A stretch of 64,000 nt of DNA from Sesamum alatum (Eukaryota; Streptophyta; Magnoliopsida; Lamiales; Pedaliaceae): NCBI GenBank assembly GCA_034509735.1, contig JACGWO010000008.1:18115864-18179863 (forward strand), written 5' to 3'. Below, one piece after another: positions 59,002 to 64,000 of this stretch. The position numbers and the translations under genes were made by a program. The first letter of the stretch is position 1; the number at the start of each line of letters is the position of its first letter. The notes under the pieces are model-generated. The model searched no databases, was not told the DNA's origin, and saw nothing but the letters and a program-made list of their open reading frames with translations.

Positions 59002-59948
59002 CACGCTAGCCAATGGTCTGTTGGATTTGATCCATACGGATGTTTGTGGCCTACTAAATACTCAGGCTAGAGGTGGGTACTCGTACTTTGTAACCTTTAC
59101 CGATGATCACTCACGGTATGGTTATGTTTACATGATGAAATACAAGTCTGAAGCCTTTGGAAGATTTAAAGAATACAAACTTGAAGTAGAGAACCAAACC
59201 GGTCGAAAGATCAAAGCCCTTCGATCGGACAGAGGTGGAGAGTATTTGAGCGGTAAGTTTACTGATTATCTAAAAGAGAATGGGATTCTCTCTCCGTGGA
59301 CCCCTCCTGGAACACCACAGCTTATGGTGTGTCTGAAAGGAGGAATTGAACCTTGTTGGATATGGTCCGATCCATGATGAGTTTTACCGAACTCCCCCTT
59401 TCCTTCTGCGGATATGCTCTTGAGACGACGGCCGAAGTTTTGAACTTGGGCCCATCCAAGAAGATATCCCAAACGCCATATGAGATATGGCATGGCAAAC
59501 CTGTCTCCTACAAATACTTGAAAGTGTGGGGTTGCCCCACATATGTCAAGAGATTAGTGGGAGACAAACTGGACTCGAGGTCTAGTTTATGTACGTTAAT
59601 CGGCTATCTGAAAGAAATTGCGGGGGTATTATTTCTATGATCCCTCCGAGCAAAAGGTTTTTGTCTCGCGAAACGCAGTAATCTTGAAAAAGGGTTTTCC
59701 ATCGGATAGTCGACGCGATGAGGTACTCTTTGAGGAAGTGAGGTACCCCATGAGGCGGTTGTGACATCTGAGCCGGTAGTTCCCACTGATAATGTTCCAG
59801 TCCTCCGTAGGTCGGCCAGAGTATCCCATGCACCTGATAGGTATGGATTTCTGGGCCTAACCAATTAATTGGATAATGATCTAAAGACGTACGGAGAAGC
59901 GATGTCGGACATCGATTCGGATAAGTGGCTTGAGGCCATGAATCCGAG
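59002..59948 (+). pseudogene. B1 integrase, second part
   Basis: Resumes integrase after B2 with LDLIHTDVCG and RSDRGGEYLSG (two of the three acidic residues). A frame shift near 59325 precedes the SERR segment that holds the third. The region continues to WHGKPVSYKYLKVWGCP and then decays before the RT entry. Confidence 0.88.
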
Positions 59949-61440
59949 ATGGACTCGATGGGTACAAACCAGGTTTGGAATCTAGTGGATCCACCCAAAG
60001 GGGTAAAACCCGTAGGGTGTAAATGGGTCTACAAACGTAAGCTTGGAGCTGACGGGGAGGTTACAACCTTCAAAGCCAGGCTTGTGGCGAAGGGTTACAC
60101 TCAGCGACCCGGGGTCGATTTTGAGGAAACCTACTCGTCTGTACCAATGGCTAAGTCCATACGGATACTGCTTACCATAGCAGCATGGTATAACTATGAA
60201 ATATGGCAGATGGACGTGAAAACGGCCTTCCTCAATGGTTTCGTAAAGGAAGAGATCTATATGGATCAACCGGAAGGTTTCACAACTGTTGGAGAAGAGT
60301 AGAAGGTCTGTCGTCTCCAAAGGTCCATCTATAGCCTCAAACAGGCTTCCCGAAGCTGGAACATACGTTTTGATGAAGTCATACGGGGATATGATTTCAT
60401 CAAGAACGAGTCCGATCCTTATTTATACAAGAAGACCAGTGGGAGCTCGGTTACATTCCTAGTACTTTACGTGGATGACATCTTGCTCATTAGGAATGAT
60501 GCTAAGATGTTGGGTACCACTAAAGCTTGTTTGTCAACGCAATTCTCTATGAAGGATATGGGTGAGGCATCCTACATCCTTGGCATCAAGATCTACAGGG
60601 ATAGATCTAAAAGGATGTTAGGAATGGCCCAGTCCTCGTATATTGAGAAAGTCTTGAAGAGATTCAAAATGGAGAACTCAAAACGAGGATTCCTTCCTAT
60701 GAGGCATGGAATTAAGTTATCCAAGAAGCAGTCTCCTAAGACTGATGAGGAGCTTAGACGGATGTTGGACATCCCCTATGCTTCAGTCATAGGCAACATA
60801 CAGTATGTTGTTCACTGTACTAGACCTGATGTGTCTTTCGCTTTGAGCGTAACTAGTCGATATCAGTCGTGTGCCAGGGAGGCACATTGGAGTGCGGTCA
60901 AGACTATCCTGAAGTACCTAAAAAGGACTAAGGACATGTTCTTGATCTACGGCGGTGGAGAGTTGATACTGGAATGCTATACCGACGCTAGCTTCCAGTC
61001 GGATGACGATGATGCCAAGTCTCAGTCTGGTTATGTGTTCAGACTTAATGGTGGCATGGTTGCTTGGAAGAGTTCCAAGCAGGCTACCACGGCGTACTCC
61101 ACCACAGAGTCTGAATACATAGCAGCTTCGGAAGCTGCTAAGGAGACGGTTTGGATGAAGAGCTACATCCAAGAGTTGGGTGTAGTACCTAGCATCGTTG
61201 AGCCAGTGGTTATCTTCTGCGATAACAACGAAGCCATAGCGCAAGCAAAGCAACCGAGATCTCATCACCGATCCAAGCATATTCTTAGATGCTACCATCT
61301 GCTCAGAGAGATGGTTTAGCAGGGGTGACGTTCGGATGGACCGAGTCAGCTCCGCAGAAAACATAGCAGATCCACTTACTAAGCCCGTGTCGCAAGTTGC
61401 CCATACTCAGCATCTGGATAAGATGCGTTTGAGGTCAATG
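59949..61440 (+). pseudogene. B1 RT and RNase H, nearly complete but interrupted
   Basis: The conserved GCKWVYKRK entry motif is intact (about 60020), followed by QMDVKTAFLNG. A TAG at 60301-60303 stops the frame. It continues to the active site LYVDD (60461-60475) and is then open from 60471 to 61319 through the RNase H motifs TTESEY, FCDNNEAI and SHHRSKHI. An added T at about 61315 shifts the final codons. The best preserved polymerase domain in the window. Confidence 0.92.
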
Positions 61441-61452
61441 GGTGATTGACTT

Positions 61453-61469
61453 TAGGTCAAGTGGAAGAT
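61453..61469 (+). other. Polypurine tract of B1
   Basis: TAGGTCAAGTGGAAGAT directly precedes the 3' LTR; one base differs from the other tracts (GGAAG for GGGAG). Confidence 0.85.
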
Positions 61470-62604
61470 TGTTAGAATAGGTGACCAAAAAGCCAATAGG
61501 TTTGGCAATTTGTAACCTATTTGACAACTTGATGTTAATGTAATATTATTATGTGATGAATAAAATGAGTGTTCATCACTATTGGTACATACTTTGTTGC
61601 GCTCATTCTACATATGTTAAAACGGTGTTTTACTTATAGTGCAAAAAAGCCCACAGACCACGGTTAAACAACTCATGCAGTTGGGCCACGCATTGGATGG
61701 TGGTCATGAAACCAAGTGATTAAGAGTTGGGTCTGAAACGTTCCAAGTCGAGGACATCGACACAGGGCATCAAGAGTCCTATTGAGACTTGCATCAAGAG
61801 TCGTGGTCATTGGATGAGTGCCGTGTTTCATCGACCACAGGCATGGGACGCCTACACGATCTTAATGGGTTGGTCGACTGGGTCGAGCCGACTGGACTGA
61901 CTCGCGGGGATCATCAAATGGAAGTCTTGGAGGCTTGATCGGTATGATTAGATTTCCCCGATTCCGATAGTATGGGAGTAGTACTCAGACTTGAAGAATC
62001 ACGGCAGTCGCGTGCACAGGACGGCTGTATCTTGGATCTGGCGAGAGGTGATCATTCTGTAAGATGATCATTATAAGCCTTGTCCAGTGCAGTCAGAATG
62101 TGTAACGAGGACAGTGGATTCCAAGAAGGGGTTCCGTCCCCTATCAGTATATGACAGAGGTATCTCCTATGCGCTCGGAGACACGTTCATGCTGCTTAAA
62201 GCTGTGGCCACAGTGGTGGGTCGAACAGGGAATGGTTTCCTATGTCGACGCAATGAAGCATACATAGTCTCGAGTATTAAGCATAGATGCCTAGTCAAGG
62301 ATAGGAACTGACGCCCAATTCCATACCCTAGACTAAGGCCAGGAGACGGTAGACAGAAGGACCGTACCCGTACAGAATTGGCGCCTAAATGTTCACGCTA
62401 ACATTCACCTAGTCTCTAGTGCCATGGACCGTTGCTAGATGGCCACCCATGTTAACGGGCCCTTGTGGAACACAGGCCCAAGTCTAGTTGAGGGTGAACC
62501 TAAAGGGTCACACACAAATCACCGAGAAGGTTGAGAGATTGACTTGGAGTCAATCTCAAAGGATAAATAAGTAATTAGATTACTTAAGGGATAGTCAATT
62601 GGAT
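61470..62604 (+). repeat. 3' LTR of B1, truncated
   Basis: Starts TGTTAGAATAGGTGACC and follows B LTRs for about 1135 bases to AGTCAATTGGAT. It then switches to the leader of another element (E). The R-U5 half is lost. Confidence 0.85.
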
Positions 62605-64000
62605 TACTTAATGACTAAACACCAAGTCTTAACTTGAACACATTATTACGAATAATCTGCTTACTTTCTGCTTTACACTTTGAATGTAAAAATATCTAAG
62701 AATCCATTTACCACCACTCTTGAGACTAATAAATTCGATGGAATCCATTACAATGATTGGCTGCGAAATATAAGGATTGTCCTCGATTTCAGGAAATATG
62801 CTCATGTCATGGATATGCCACTTCCGCAGATCTTGCCGGAAGGGTCCTCGCCAGAAGAACGTTTTACATTCGAGGAATGGCTAGAGTACAATCGCAAAGT
62901 CTGTAGCGTCATAGTTGCTTCCATGACTAATGAGATACAAAAACAGTATGATAGGCTGGATGATGACTTCTCGATAATGCTCCGCATGAAAGTTTCATGC
63001 GGTTCCAGACTGACATATTAGATATGTTGCGACAGAGGCATTATTTGGAACGAAAATGTCTGAAGGATCGTCTGTACAAGGGCATGAGGTTAAAATGCTA
63101 TCTCTTGTGGAGAAGCTCAAAGAACTCAAGGTTGATCTTGAAAAAGAGACGTACATCGACCTGATCCTTGAATCTCGTCTCCCTCCTTCAACCTATTTAT
63201 CATTAAATATGACATGAATTGGCTTGAGAAGTCCATTTATGAGTTGATAAACATGTTGGTCCAATACGAGACAACGACTGAAAAATTTGCATCGTTGATA
63301 TTGGTTGAGGAGGCCTCGACCTCAAGAGCGAAAGACAGGGGTGCCGGACGCTTGAAGAGCAAGAAGGGTGAGACGGAGTCAGCCCTTGCAAGCGCTTGGA
63401 GCGCTTCTGTTGGCCTACTTGGCGAGGGTAATAGGAAGAGGAAGATGGTTCGACAATTAAGGACTATTAGACGTTTGCAATAGTTGCCGGAAAAAGGGGA
63501 CATTGGAAGAGGGGGTGTCCAAAACTCCTCTCCAATCAAGGTAAATTTGTTATTGAGCAACATGATCATAGATTCTACGTCCTAGGTACTGAATACCTGC
63601 TTTGGAAGCTCACATCTGCAAATGATTTGCACATGATGGTAAGGAGTAGAAGGCTAAGACGGATGGTCTTAAAGCTAGGCGATGGCAAAGTTATTGTTGC
63701 AGAAACTGTAGGACTAGTTAGGCTTAGCCGTTAGTGATCATGTTAGGATAAGATATAATTATGTAACCTAGTATGATCAAAATTGTGTCTTTCTTATTGT
63801 TGGACAATTTGAATTACAATTTGATCAATAAAAGTTCTTTTTATTTGACGATGAGTCTACTTGGCTATTTACATAATTGTTCTTTACTCTATCCGATAAT
63901 TCGATTATGGTTCTTCAAACATAAACTACATAATGAATAATCAAGATTAAACTTACAAAATCTAGAATGCAAAATCCAAACCATATTCTTCGAGTTAGGA
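62605..64000 (+). pseudogene. Copia element E: leader end, gag and protease, truncated
   Basis: Begins with leader sequence that aligns to B1 from about 42358 (GACTAAA.G.CCAA). The gag start codon is ATA in place of ATG (about 62689), followed by the same N-terminal segment (SKNPFTTTLETNKF). The frame shifts near 62990, resumes in other frames (the segment MNWLEKSIYELINMLVQYE at about 63214), and the lysine-rich and zinc-knuckle regions are badly decayed. Protease remnants (CFGSSHLQMICT-like, no clear DTG) lie near 63600. The window ends within the region before integrase. More diverged than B1 and B2, so probably older. Confidence 0.82.

Larger units (their letters stand above)
36250..62604 (+). 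mobile_element. Copia element B1, host of a three-level nest
   Basis: A B-family copia element on the plus strand: 5' LTR 36250-40480 (with a solo A-type LTR inside), primer site, leader, gag at 42445, protease and GAG-pre-integrase to 43909, then B2 (43910-58996) inserted, then integrase, RT and RNase H from 59002, polypurine tract 61453-61469 and a 3' LTR that stops at about 62604. Integrase sequence on the two sides of B2 joins in the FVGQ region, with CAAAT at 43905-43909 and CAAAG at 58997-59001. Gag and pol carry numerous stops and frame shifts. Confidence 0.9.

Overview
This window is plant nuclear DNA, most likely from a eudicot. Plant-type Ty1/copia retrotransposons carry primer-binding sites matching initiator-methionine tRNA (core TGGTATCAGAGC or a near variant). 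There are also remnants of CACTA, Mutator-like and Helitron-like elements, and small intron-containing genes of the plant Myb/SANT-like type. I see no prokaryotic operons, rRNA, tRNA or CRISPR. About three quarters of the sequence is copia material.

Layout. 1-3696: the 5' end of a minus-strand copia element (D) that runs off the left edge. 4262-10345: a pile of truncated copia pieces. 10346-20272: the most gene-like stretch, with a fold-back Mutator-like MITE, two broken SANT-like genes (about 12.8-13.5 kb and 17.5-18.4 kb), a solo LTR between them, and a third, best preserved SANT-like gene starting at 19732. 20273-29670: a complete-looking copia element (A, 9.4 kb, minus strand, target duplication GCCCT) sits inside the last exon of that third gene, whose final 17 codons reappear at 29676-29729. 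30.5-32.7 kb: AT-rich DNA with Helitron-like ends, a tandem duplication and a palindromic MITE. 32.7-36.0 kb: a decayed CACTA transposon with TNP2-type transposase. 36250-62604: a three-level nest. Element B1 (+) holds a solo A-type LTR in its 5' LTR and a second element, B2 (43910-58996), in its integrase region. B2 holds a deleted element A2 (47228-52114, minus) in its leader and an inverted LTR (53309-55539). 62605-64000: the gag start of a further element, E.

All copia elements belong to one lineage: LTRs of about 2.0-2.24 kb, leaders of about 2 kb, the same tRNA primer, polypurine tract and gag-pol type. None has an open gag-pol, so all look non-autonomous. The 5' leaders share two unusual traits: a short, extremely GC-rich island in otherwise AT-rich DNA, and, in every leader, a duplicated 11-base self-complementary motif, CACGAGTCGTG, about 400-460 bases upstream of gag. 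Family A LTRs carry a dense cluster of TTGAC cores just upstream of the TATA box.

I found no clearly new biological system. The best leads are the leader palindrome pair, the GC islands, and the SANT-like gene whose reading frame is closed by the first three bases of the inserted LTR.
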